In this document: in pieces, positions 45,437 to 53,249 of the stretch
Numbering within the stretch: the first letter of the stretch is position 1
Layout: each line of letters starts with the position of its first letter
NCBI GenBank assembly: GCA_910575495.1
Contig: CAJTFS010000002.1
Coordinates: 372,001-436,000, forward strand
Source of the DNA: Bacteroidales bacterium
Lineage (GTDB): Bacteria > Bacteroidota > Bacteroidia > Bacteroidales > Rikenellaceae
Reading direction: 5' to 3'
Length of the DNA: 64,000 bases
The notes under the pieces: generated by a model
Told to the model about the DNA's origin: nothing
The model's database searches: none
Seen by the model: only the letters and a program-made list of their open reading frames with translations
Translations under genes and position numbers: made by a program

Positions 45437-46765
45437 ATGATCGCAACCATGATCGCGCTCTTCTGCGCAGGCTACCTGCTCATCGCGCTGGAACACAAAA
45501 TCAACGTCAACAAATCGGCCATTGCGCTGCTCATGTGCGGCGCGCTCTGGGCCCTCTTCAGCCTGGCGGGCGGCGGCATGCGGACCGGCACGCAGCTCGC
45601 CGAACAACTGAGCAGCACGTGCGAGATACTGATCTACCTGATCGGCGCCATGACCATCGTCGACCTGATCGACACCCACGGAGGCTTCAACGTCATCACC
45701 TCGCGCATCCGGACCCGCAACAAACGCCGGCTGCTGTGGCTGTTGGCGCTGGTCACCTTCTTCATGTCGGCCGTGCTGGACAACATGACCACAGCGATCA
45801 TCATGATCATGCTGCTGCGGCGCATCGTCCCGGAACAGCGCGACCGGTGGATCTTCGCCGGACTGATCGTCGTGGCGGCCAACAGCGGCGGCGCATGGTC
45901 GCCCATCGGCGACGTGACGACCATCATGCTCTGGATGCGCGGCAACGTGGCGGCCGGCCCCTTGATGGCCAACCTGATTCTGCCGTCGCTGCTCTCGGTG
46001 GCGGTCCCCACCGCCCTGGCCTGCCGCCTGGTGGGCAAGGGCGAAACCGCCGACACCGCAGCCGCACCCCAGGAACTGCCGCAGGGCGTCGAGCCGCGCA
46101 TGAGCCGGCTGATTCTGACGGTGGGCGTAGGCGGGCTGCTCTTCGTGCCGGTGTTCAAGGAAGCGACGGGCCTGCCGCCTTACATGGGCATGACCATCGC
46201 GCTGGGCGCCATCTGGGTGCTGACCGAAATACTCTACGACCGGCGGCGCGACATGGAGGCGTCGATCCAGAACCGGGTGTCGAAAGTGGTGAAACACATC
46301 GACATGCCGACGATCCTCTTCTTCCTGGGCATACTGATGGCGGTCGGTGCGCTGCAGAGCGCGGGCATCCTCACCGACATGGCCCGATGGTTCGACAAAC
46401 ATCTGCACGAACCTTTCCTGATCGCCGGACTGATCGGCATATTGTCGTCCGTAGTCGACAACGTACCGCTCGTGGCGGCCTGCATGGGCATGTACCCCGT
46501 AGCGGGCGCGGCGGGTGCGGCGGCCAGCGCCGACCCGGCCTTCATGCAGAACTTCGTGGCCGACGGGCTCTTCTGGCACCTGCTCTCCTATGCCGCCGGC
46601 GTGGGCGGCAGCCTGCTGATCATCGGTTCGGCGGCGGGCGTCGTGGCCATGGGGCTCGAAAAGATCGATTTCGGCTGGTACCTGCGCAAAATCACGCCCC
46701 TGGCGCTGGCCGGCTATGCTGCAGGCCTGCTGGCCATCTGGCTCCAGCACCTGGCGGGCTGGTAG
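45437..46765 (+). CDS. nhaD: Na+/H+ antiporter NhaD-type
   Basis: A 442-residue inner-membrane antiporter of the ion-transporter superfamily that exports sodium in exchange for protons. About twelve helices are visible. NhaD features include ALEHKINVNKSAIALLMCGALW at the start, FFMSAVLDNMTTAIIMIMLLR, VAANSGGAWSPIGDVTTIMLW, and in the second half LIGILSSVVDNVPLVAACMGMY with the mirrored Asp-Asn pair. The start was chosen as the first ATG of the hydrophobic N-terminus; a second ATG lies four codons on. Confidence 0.92.
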   Translation: MIATMIALFCAGYLLIALEHKINVNKSAIALLMCGALWALFSLAGGGMRTGTQLAEQLSSTCEILIYLIGAMTIVDLIDTHGGFNVITSRIRTRNKRRLLWLLALVTFFMSAVLDNMTTAIIMIMLLRRIVPEQRDRWIFAGLIVVAANSGGAWSPIGDVTTIMLWMRGNVAAGPLMANLILPSLLSVAVPTALACRLVGKGETADTAAAPQELPQGVEPRMSRLILTVGVGGLLFVPVFKEATGLPPYMGMTIALGAIWVLTEILYDRRRDMEASIQNRVSKVVKHIDMPTILFFLGILMAVGALQSAGILTDMARWFDKHLHEPFLIAGLIGILSSVVDNVPLVAACMGMYPVAGAAGAAASADPAFMQNFVADGLFWHLLSYAAGVGGSLLIIGSAAGVVAMGLEKIDFGWYLRKITPLALAGYAAGLLAIWLQHLAGW

Positions 46766-46771
46766 CGGACG

Positions 46772-47146
46772 CTACTTCAGCTTGGCGAGGAAGCGCTCCC
46801 GGTCGACGATGAAGCGGACATGAGTGCCCTCGCCGATCATCCCCTCGGCGTCGCGGGCACCGACATTGAAGGTGATCTTGCGCCCCTCGACCGCCGTGAC
46901 GACGGCCGAAGCGACGATCTCGGCACCCAACCCCGAAGGCTTGATGTGCGAAACGTTCATCTCGGCGCCCACGGTAGCGGCCCCCTCGGGCAACCCGGGG
47001 GCCACGGCCAGCATGGCCGCATTCTCCATGAGAGCCACCATGGCCGGCGTGGCGAAAACGGGCATGTCGCCCGAACCCATCGCTGCGGCCGTATTGGCTT
47101 CGCAGACCGTCGTGCGGCTCTGTGCCGCGGCTCCTTTTTCCAACAT
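46772..47146 (-). CDS. Hotdog-fold thioesterase (FlK-like)
   Basis: A 124-residue single hotdog domain. The segment VFATPAMVALMENAAMLAV contains the active-site-helix pattern of fluoroacetyl-CoA-thioesterase-like proteins, followed by VGAEMNVSHIKPSGLGAEI and FNVGARDAEGMIGEGTHVRFIVDRERF, the usual strand-and-GxH arrangement. The acyl-CoA substrate is unknown, and general detoxification of small acyl-CoAs is possible. It converges with nhaD across a six-base gap. Confidence 0.87.
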   Translation of the reverse strand: MLEKGAAAQSRTTVCEANTAAAMGSGDMPVFATPAMVALMENAAMLAVAPGLPEGAATVGAEMNVSHIKPSGLGAEIVASAVVTAVEGRKITFNVGARDAEGMIGEGTHVRFIVDRERFLAKLK

Positions 47147-47177
47147 GATGCTTGATCGAATATAGAATGATAATGCT

Positions 47178-47185
47178 TATCTTTG
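47178..47185 (+). promoter_or_regulatory. -7 promoter box TATCTTTG for the DUF4294 gene
   Basis: Exact TAnnTTTG match, about 78 bases before the ATG. Confidence 0.6.
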
Positions 47186-47263
47186 CATAAGGCGCGGCAA
47201 CGGCCGGACCCGGCATTGCCCGTGCGCCGTACGACTGTGCGAAGATAAGGATTTTCACGGAGT

Positions 47264-47836
47264 ATGAAAAAGTTGCTTGGGCTTTTGTGCATCCTGTGCG
47301 CCGCGGTTCCGGAAGCCCGGGCGCAGGGAGGCCGCGGCTGCCTCGGGCAGGAGTGGCTCGTCGAAGCGGGCGACTCGACGCCGCTGGTCCACATCGTGGC
47401 GGTGCCGGTGTTCCATCGTCCGGCCGACCTGCGCCGCTACCGCCGGCTGGTCGACGCCGTGAAGAAGGTATACCCCATTGCGCAGACGGCCAAGGCGAAG
47501 ATGGCCGAGATGGAAGCGCGGCTGGCAGGGCTGCCGACCGAAAAAGAGCAGAAAGCCTATATCAGACAACTCTACCGCGAAATCAAGGATGAATATACGC
47601 CCGTGCTGAAACACATGACCCGCACGCAGGGCCGCGTACTGCTGAAACTCATCGACCGCGAAACGGAATACACCGCCTACGAAGTGCTGCGCGAATTCCG
47701 CGGCGGATTCGTGGCGGGATTCTGGCAGAGCGTGTCGAAAATCTTCGGGCAGGACCTCAAGTCGGAGTACGACCGCGAGGGCGAAGATCGCGTCATCGAA
47801 CAGATCGTGATCTACTACGAAGCGGGGCTGCTGTAA
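47264..47836 (+). CDS. DUF4294 exported protein
   Basis: A 190-residue exported protein of the Bacteroidetes DUF4294 family. The signal peptide spans about 1-20 (LGLLCILCAAVPEARA). The core shows RRYRRLVDAVKKVYPIAQTAKAKM, the helical linker EKEQKAYIRQLYREIKDEY and the very conserved LLKLIDRETEYTAYEVLREFRGGFVAGFWQSVSKIFGQDLKSEYD. The high conservation of that last block suggests a structured binding site. Function is unknown. Confidence 0.88.
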   Translation: MKKLLGLLCILCAAVPEARAQGGRGCLGQEWLVEAGDSTPLVHIVAVPVFHRPADLRRYRRLVDAVKKVYPIAQTAKAKMAEMEARLAGLPTEKEQKAYIRQLYREIKDEYTPVLKHMTRTQGRVLLKLIDRETEYTAYEVLREFRGGFVAGFWQSVSKIFGQDLKSEYDREGEDRVIEQIVIYYEAGLL

Positions 47837-47871
47837 AGGCTGCGAAGCCGGGAAGCGGAGCGGAGGACGCG

Positions 47872-47962
47872 GCCGCACGCAGAAGTCGGGAACCGCCCCA
47901 ACCAGCCGCACACGGAGTCGGGAACCAGAGCTGAAGACGGCCGCACGCGGGAATCGGAAACC
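47872..47962 (+). repeat. Three degenerate direct repeats of ~34-bp period
   Basis: GCCGCAC followed within about 8 bases by GTCGGGAACC (or ATCGGAAACC) recurs at 47872, 47905 and 47940, between the DUF4294 gene and the ffh promoter. Confidence 0.55.
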
Positions 47963-48028
47963 GGACCGCAATCCGCTTTTTCCGCGCGCGGGCAGGCGCC
48001 GGGGCTTGCAGGGATACGTTTTTCTGCT

Positions 48029-48036
48029 TACCTTTG
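48029..48036 (+). promoter_or_regulatory. -7 promoter box TACCTTTG for ffh
   Basis: Exact consensus, 21 bases before the ATG. Confidence 0.75.
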
Positions 48037-48057
48037 TGCTGCCAAATTCGGAAAACC

Positions 48058-49389
48058 ATGTTTGAAAACCTGACAGACAAACTCGAACGGTCGTTCAAGA
48101 TACTCAAGGGCGAAGGCCGCATTACGGAGATCAACGTGGCGGAGACGCTCAAGGAAATCCGCCGTGCACTGATCGATGCCGACGTCAACTACAAGGTAGC
48201 CAAGTCGTTCACTGACACGGTGAAGCAGAAGGCGCTGGGTCAGAACGTGCTGACGGCCGTGAAGCCGGGGCAGATGATGACCAAGATCGTGCGCGACGAA
48301 CTGGCCCTGCTGATGGGCGGCTCGGCGACCGACATCCGCCTGGAGGGCACGCCGGCCGTGATCCTGATCGCAGGTCTGCAAGGCTCGGGCAAAACCACGT
48401 TCTCGGGCAAGCTGGCGGCGCAGCTCAAGAACAAGAAAGGCCGCCAGGTGCTGCTCGTCGCGGGCGACGTCTACCGTCCGGCGGCCATCGACCAGCTGAA
48501 GGTGCTGGGCGAACAGATCGGCGTGGAAGTCTACACCGAGGAAGGCAACAACAATCCGGTGGAGATCGCGCAGAACGCCATCAGACATGCACGTCAGAAA
48601 GGTTACAATGCAGTCATCGTCGACACCGCCGGCCGCCTGGCCGTCGACGAAGCGATGATGCAGGAGATAACGGCCATCAAGGCGGCGGTGAACCCCTCGG
48701 AAACGCTCTTCGTGGTGGACGCCATGACGGGTCAGGATGCCGTGAACACGGCCAAGGAATTCAACGACCGTCTCGACTTCGACGGCGTGGTGCTGACCAA
48801 GCTCGACGGCGACACGCGCGGCGGTGCGGCCATATCGATCCGCTCGGTGGTGGACAAACCGCTGAAATTCATATCGAGCGGCGAGAAGATGGACGCCCTG
48901 CAAGTTTTCCACCCGGAACGCATGGCCGACCGCATCCTGGGCATGGGCGACGTGGTGTCGCTGGTGGAACGTGCGCAGGAACAGTTCGACGAAGAGGAAG
49001 CCCGCAGGCTGAAAAAGAAGCTGGTGAAGAACCAGTTCGACTTCAACGACTTCATCGCGCAGATCCAGCAGGTGAAGAAGATGGGCAATCTGAAAGACAT
49101 CGCCTCGATGCTTCCGGGCATGGGCAAGGCGCTCAAAGACATAGACATACCCGACGACGTCTTCAAACAGACCGAGGCGATCATCGGCTCGATGACGCCC
49201 GACGAACGCTCGCACCCCGAGATCATCAACGCCCGGCGCCGCGAACGCATAGCCAAGGGCTCGGGCACGACGATGGCCGACGTCAACCGCCTGCTCAAGC
49301 AGTTCGAGCAGACGCGCAAGATGATGAAGACCGTGGCGGGCGGCAACCTCCGCATGCCCAAATTCCCCGGCGGCATGATGAGGCGGTAA
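48058..49389 (+). CDS. ffh: Signal recognition particle protein Ffh
   Basis: The GTPase subunit of SRP, which targets nascent inner-membrane proteins to the translocon. The 443-residue protein shows the N domain (ETLKEIRRALIDADVNYKVAKSF), the G domain with GLQGSGKTTFSGKLA, DVYRPAAIDQL, VDTAGRLAVDE and TKLDGDTRGGAA, and the methionine-rich M domain, here ending MRMPKFPGG-like (NLRMPKFPGGMMRR). It stands alone, with promoter and terminator. Confidence 0.97.
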   Translation: MFENLTDKLERSFKILKGEGRITEINVAETLKEIRRALIDADVNYKVAKSFTDTVKQKALGQNVLTAVKPGQMMTKIVRDELALLMGGSATDIRLEGTPAVILIAGLQGSGKTTFSGKLAAQLKNKKGRQVLLVAGDVYRPAAIDQLKVLGEQIGVEVYTEEGNNNPVEIAQNAIRHARQKGYNAVIVDTAGRLAVDEAMMQEITAIKAAVNPSETLFVVDAMTGQDAVNTAKEFNDRLDFDGVVLTKLDGDTRGGAAISIRSVVDKPLKFISSGEKMDALQVFHPERMADRILGMGDVVSLVERAQEQFDEEEARRLKKKLVKNQFDFNDFIAQIQQVKKMGNLKDIASMLPGMGKALKDIDIPDDVFKQTEAIIGSMTPDERSHPEIINARRRERIAKGSGTTMADVNRLLKQFEQTRKMMKTVAGGNLRMPKFPGGMMRR

Positions 49390-49407
49390 GTTTTAAACAA
49401 TAGACAC

Positions 49408-49444
49408 CAAAGCGCTCGGATTGAGTCCGAGCGCTTTGTTTTTT
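49408..49444 (+). terminator. Terminator of ffh
   Basis: CAAAGCGCTCGGA pairs perfectly with TCCGAGCGCTTTG around TTGAG, followed by T6. Confidence 0.9.
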
Positions 49445-49453
49445 AGTTGCAAA

Positions 49454-49813
49454 CTACCTAGAATAACATTTAATATCAACATCCTTAACGCCACCGTCGC
49501 TTATATAAGATCGATTAGCAGCGGGATTTGACGCATTGTTTCCTTTGTCATACGTATGATCCCAAGTACCCATCTTATTTTGGGTCGTGCTATTTCGGGT
49601 ATCGTATTCATAGGAGTTGCCATTCCCGGTGGTTACTCGCAGGTTATAGTCCGTGTTTGCATTCGAGCGAACCCGAACAGAATTGTTATCTTTTTGTACG
49701 GATACACCCCTATCTCGGCAATCATTACCGGCAACGGTATTTGTCATCGGAGAATCTGCCAATGCTACAACAGACAGACTAATAAACAGGGTGCTTACAA
49801 ATAACTTTTTCAT
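49454..49813 (-). CDS. Small secreted protein of unknown function
   Basis: A 119-residue protein with a signal peptide (MKKLFVSTLFISLSVVALA, cleavage near 19). The mature part is rich in Asn, Ser, Thr and Asp (KDNNSVRVRSNANTDYNLRV, YDTRNSTTQNK), with two cysteines, one near the mature N-terminus (NDCRDRG) and one at the end (DIKCYSR), that could form a disulfide. I recognise no family. Base composition is clearly more AT-rich than neighbours, and nested hairpins lie upstream. Both suggest horizontal acquisition. The frame is open upstream of the chosen ATG, but those codons cover the hairpins. Confidence 0.65.
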   Translation of the reverse strand: MKKLFVSTLFISLSVVALADSPMTNTVAGNDCRDRGVSVQKDNNSVRVRSNANTDYNLRVTTGNGNSYEYDTRNSTTQNKMGTWDHTYDKGNNASNPAANRSYISDGGVKDVDIKCYSR

Positions 49814-49840
49814 AATTGTTTTTGTGATTTGAGCGGCCGT

Positions 49841-50018
49841 GTCCCACGGCGTTTTTCGGTTTGAAACAAGCATATAAAAAACGTGGGACAAAACTTTATA
49901 TCTGTCTCTGAGGTTCTCGACAACCTTTGGCACAAATACGAAAGTGAAGCCCACGCTGAACACGTGAGCATCAACTTCACTTCTTGTGCCATGTGAAACT
50001 GTCGAGATTTCAGAGACA
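49841..50018. repeat. Nested inverted repeats in an AT-rich patch
   Basis: Two structures are visible. GTCCCACG (49841-49848) pairs with CGTGGGAC (49882-49889), extended by T5/A5. A larger one has three collinear arms: TGTCTCTGA...TCTCGACA (49903-49922) with TGTCGAGA...CAGAGACA (about 49999-50018), TGGCACAA (49928-49935) with TTGTGCCA (49984-49991), and AAGTGAAG (49942-49949) with CTTCACTT (49975-49982). It resembles a miniature mobile element or a structured leader. A further hairpin GTGCCG/CGGCAC lies near 50049-50078. No protein is credible from 49814 to 50180. Confidence 0.6.
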
Positions 50019-50180
50019 AGACGTAAAATTAACGCTTTTTATATGTAGGTGCCGGCGCTTTTAGTGCGTAAACGGCACGGAAAATTCAAATAGAACTAAA
50101 AACAATCAATTTTTATTCACCATAGGCTCTCAATTTGGGTTAATATTTGGCAAATATACGAAAAATCCGCAGAAAATAAC

Positions 50181-50188
50181 TATCTTTG
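50181..50188 (+). promoter_or_regulatory. -7 promoter box TATCTTTG for era
   Basis: Exact TAnnTTTG match, 24 bases before the era ATG. The longer reading frame begins inside this box. Confidence 0.7.
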
Positions 50189-50212
50189 GGAGATAAAAGC
50201 GCAAGAAGAAAA

Positions 50213-51094
50213 ATGCACAAATCGGGCTTTGTAAACATCATCGGAAATCCCAACGTAGGCAAATCGACGCTGATGAACGCGCTGGTGGGCGAGAAGCTCT
50301 CGATCATCACCTCCAAGGCGCAGACGACGCGCCACCGCATCATGGGCATCGTCTCGGGCGACGACTTCCAGATCGTCTACTCGGACACGCCGGGAATCCT
50401 GAAGCCGAACTACAAGCTGCAGGAGTCGATGATGAAATTCGTGACGGGGGCGCTGACCGACGCGGATGTGATCCTCTACGTTACCGACACGGTGGAACAG
50501 AGCGACCGCTCGGAAGAGATCGTCGGACAGATCGCCCGGAGCGGCATCCCGACGATCGTAGTGGTGAACAAAATCGACCTCTCGACGCCCGAAGCGCTGG
50601 AAAAACTGGTCGAACAATGGCATGCGAAACTGCCCGAAGCGCGGATCGTGCCGGTGTCGGCCAAAGAGAAGTTCAACATCGAGGGAGTCTTCGAAACCAT
50701 CCTCGGGCTGCTGCCCGAGGGCCCGGCCTTCTATCCGAAAGATACGCTGACGGACAAGACGCTGCGCTTCTTTGCGTCGGAGATCATCCGCGAAAAGATC
50801 CTGCGCTTCTACGACAAGGAGATACCCTACTGCTGCGAAATCGAGATAGACAGCTACAAGGAAGAACCCGCCATCGACCGCATAGCGGCGACGATCTATG
50901 TGTCGCGCGACTCCCAGAAAGGCATTCTGATCGGTCACAAGGGCGAAAAACTCAAACGCGTGGGCCAGGCGGCGCGCGAAGACCTCGAACAATTTCTGGA
51001 GAAAAAGGTGTTCCTGCAACTTTTCGTGAAGGTCAACGACGACTGGCGCAACAACCCGCGGCAGCTGCGGCGGTTCGGGTACGAACAGGAGTAA
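50213..51094 (+). CDS. era: GTPase Era
   Basis: An essential GTPase that chaperones the 3' end of 16S rRNA during small-subunit assembly. The 293-residue protein has P-loop GNPNVGKSTLMNAL, effector SKAQTTRHRIMG, switch II SDTPGIL, NKID, and the C-terminal KH domain with HKGEKLKRVGQAAREDLEQFL in the GxxG region. A diverged ABC-repeat unit follows the stop directly. Confidence 0.96.
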   Translation: MHKSGFVNIIGNPNVGKSTLMNALVGEKLSIITSKAQTTRHRIMGIVSGDDFQIVYSDTPGILKPNYKLQESMMKFVTGALTDADVILYVTDTVEQSDRSEEIVGQIARSGIPTIVVVNKIDLSTPEALEKLVEQWHAKLPEARIVPVSAKEKFNIEGVFETILGLLPEGPAFYPKDTLTDKTLRFFASEIIREKILRFYDKEIPYCCEIEIDSYKEEPAIDRIAATIYVSRDSQKGILIGHKGEKLKRVGQAAREDLEQFLEKKVFLQLFVKVNDDWRNNPRQLRRFGYEQE

Positions 51095-51096
51095 GG

Positions 51097-51173
51097 AACG
51101 TTTTCGATAAGCCGAGGGCAGAGCCGAACTTGTCCGGGCTATGCCGAGGCGAGAAAACCTGCTTAAAAAAGGA
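51097..51173 (+). repeat. Third copy of the ~75-bp dispersed repeat
   Basis: Starts AACGTTTTCGATAAGCCGAG and continues GGCAGAGCC as in the copies at 5453-5599, with the GGCA-AGCC/GGCT-TGCC hairpin intact. It begins three bases after the era stop codon. Confidence 0.8.
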
Positions 51174-51240
51174 CGATTAAGAATGCGATCGGACCGGACA
51201 AGGAAATAAAACGGAAGCAAAGCGCGTTATAAGGAACGAA

Positions 51241-53229
51241 ATGCGAAAGTGGATCACAGGAATCGTGCTGGGAGCAGCGCTGCTGTGCGCGGCGGAGAGC
51301 CGGGCGCAGTACAACCGGGAGTATTTCTTCTGGATGGGCCGCCGCTGCGTGATGGAAAACGACTACCAGGCTGCCATACGCACGCTCAACACGCTGCTGC
51401 GCTTCGACGAAGATGCCCACGAAGGCTATTTCCTGCGCGGCGTGGCGAAATACAACCTCGACGATCTGATCGGTGCCGAAGCCGATCTTTCGATGGCCAT
51501 CGCCAAAAACCCGGTCTACACCCAAGCCTACTATTATCGGGCCGTGACGCGCTCGCGCCTGGGCAACTATGACGACGCCCTGCAAGACTTCCGCGAAGCG
51601 ATCGACCTGCGCCCCGACCTGCCGGGACCCTACTACAGCCGGGGCATGACGCGTCTGCTGAACGGCCAGTACCGCGAAGCCATCGAAGACTTCGACAAGT
51701 TCATCCGCCAGGACAACAAGGTGGCCGACGCCTACATCTGCCGCGGTCTGAGCTATCTGAATCTGAAAGACACGCTGCGCGCCTACGACAACTTCACAAC
51801 GGCGATCCGCACCAACCGCGAGAACCCGAGCAGCTACAACCACCGCGGCGAACTCTACATGCGGCAGAAACGCTACCCCGAGGCCGAAGCCGACTTCGAC
51901 AAGGCGGTCGAATGCGACTCGACGTTCCTGCTCTCCTACTTCAACCGGGCGCTGGTCTACTCGTCGACCAACCGGCCGGCCCGGGCGCTGGCCGATTTCG
52001 ACCGCGTGATCGGGCTCGACTCGCTCAACTCGCTGGCCTACTTCAACCGGGCCATGCTGCGGACGCAGGTGGGCGACTACAACCGGGCGCTGGAAGACTA
52101 CGACCGGGTGGCGGACTACTCGCCCAACAACGTGCTGGTCTACTTCAACCGCGCCGGCGTCCACACCCGTCTGGGCAATCTGGAAAAGGCCGTCGCCGAC
52201 TACACGACGGCCATCGGACTCTATCCCGATTTCGCCACGGCCTATCTCTACCGCGGGCGGCTGCGCGAATTTCTGCGCGACCCCCGGGGAGCCCGCGCCG
52301 ACCGCAACACGGCGCAACGCAAGATCGCCGAATACCGTGCACGGCTGACCGACAGCACCTACTCGATCTATGCCGACACGACGCAACACTTCGACCGGCT
52401 GCTGTCGTTCGACACCAAACTTTCGGGCGCCAGCTTCGACACCGCCGCGGGCCGCAGAAACTCCCGCGAAGAGATGCGCCTGCTGCCGCTCTTCAAATTC
52501 TCGCTCGTGCAGCCCGACACGATGCCCGTGGTGGAGCGCTACCACCTGCAACGCATCGAAGACTTCAAGCGCCGGATCGGCAATCCCCGCCTGCGGCTGA
52601 CCTGCCGCGTCAGCGACCTGGCGCCCGACACGCTGATGATGCTCGACAAGAACCTGGCGCAACGGCTCAAGAACGGCGAACAGACGTGGGAACTCTACTT
52701 CGAACGGGCCGTGACGCAGTCGCTCATCAAGCAGTACACCAACTCGGTGAACACCTTTTCGGCGGCCATCGACTTCAACCCGACCAACCCGTTCCTCTAC
52801 CTCAACCGCTCGACCACGCGCGCGGAGATGATCGACTTCATCTCGTCGATCGACAACTCGTTTCAGCGCATAACGATCGACTCCGACCCGGCCAACCGGC
52901 TCAACAACACGACCAAACGCACGTACAGCTACGACGAGGCGATCGTCGATCTGAACAAGGTGATCAAGCTCTGCCCCGACTTCGCCCACGCCTACTACAA
53001 CCGCGCCAACCTGCGGGCCCTGTCGGGCAGCCTGCCGGAAGCGTTCGAAGACTATACAAAGGCCATCAAACTCAACCCGTGGTTCGCCGAAGCCTACTAC
53101 AACCGCGGAATCGTGCAGCTCTTCATGAAAGACACGCGCAAGGGCTGTCTCGACCTCTCGAAAGCGGGCGAACTGGGCATCGACGAAGCCTACGAAGTGC
53201 TGAAACAACGCATGCGGACGGAAAACTAA
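51241..53229 (+). CDS. Exported tetratricopeptide-repeat protein
   Basis: A 662-residue exported protein with a signal peptide (about 1-22, ending SRAQ). At least nine TPR units of the form A.Y.R......G....AL.DF..AI follow between residues 35 and 370, with highly regular YFNRA and DYDRV motifs. A central non-TPR region (about 375-480) is followed by four more TPR-like units to the end (YNRANLRALSGSLPEAFEDYTKAI). It is probably a periplasmic or outer-membrane scaffold for protein assembly; no partner is evident. It is 20 bases upstream of an MFS gene. Confidence 0.88.
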   Translation: MRKWITGIVLGAALLCAAESRAQYNREYFFWMGRRCVMENDYQAAIRTLNTLLRFDEDAHEGYFLRGVAKYNLDDLIGAEADLSMAIAKNPVYTQAYYYRAVTRSRLGNYDDALQDFREAIDLRPDLPGPYYSRGMTRLLNGQYREAIEDFDKFIRQDNKVADAYICRGLSYLNLKDTLRAYDNFTTAIRTNRENPSSYNHRGELYMRQKRYPEAEADFDKAVECDSTFLLSYFNRALVYSSTNRPARALADFDRVIGLDSLNSLAYFNRAMLRTQVGDYNRALEDYDRVADYSPNNVLVYFNRAGVHTRLGNLEKAVADYTTAIGLYPDFATAYLYRGRLREFLRDPRGARADRNTAQRKIAEYRARLTDSTYSIYADTTQHFDRLLSFDTKLSGASFDTAAGRRNSREEMRLLPLFKFSLVQPDTMPVVERYHLQRIEDFKRRIGNPRLRLTCRVSDLAPDTLMMLDKNLAQRLKNGEQTWELYFERAVTQSLIKQYTNSVNTFSAAIDFNPTNPFLYLNRSTTRAEMIDFISSIDNSFQRITIDSDPANRLNNTTKRTYSYDEAIVDLNKVIKLCPDFAHAYYNRANLRALSGSLPEAFEDYTKAIKLNPWFAEAYYNRGIVQLFMKDTRKGCLDLSKAGELGIDEAYEVLKQRMRTEN

Positions 53230-53249
53230 CTCAAAAACAACGATAAGAA

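Noticed and set aside
45207-45446. A small minus-strand protein across tRNA-Gln
   Set aside because: It overlaps a complete tRNA with encoded CCA and has no protein-like sequence.
47872-47962. CRISPR-like array from the ~34-bp direct repeats
   Set aside because: The units are degenerate, there are only three, the intervals are not unique spacers, and no cas genes are in the window.
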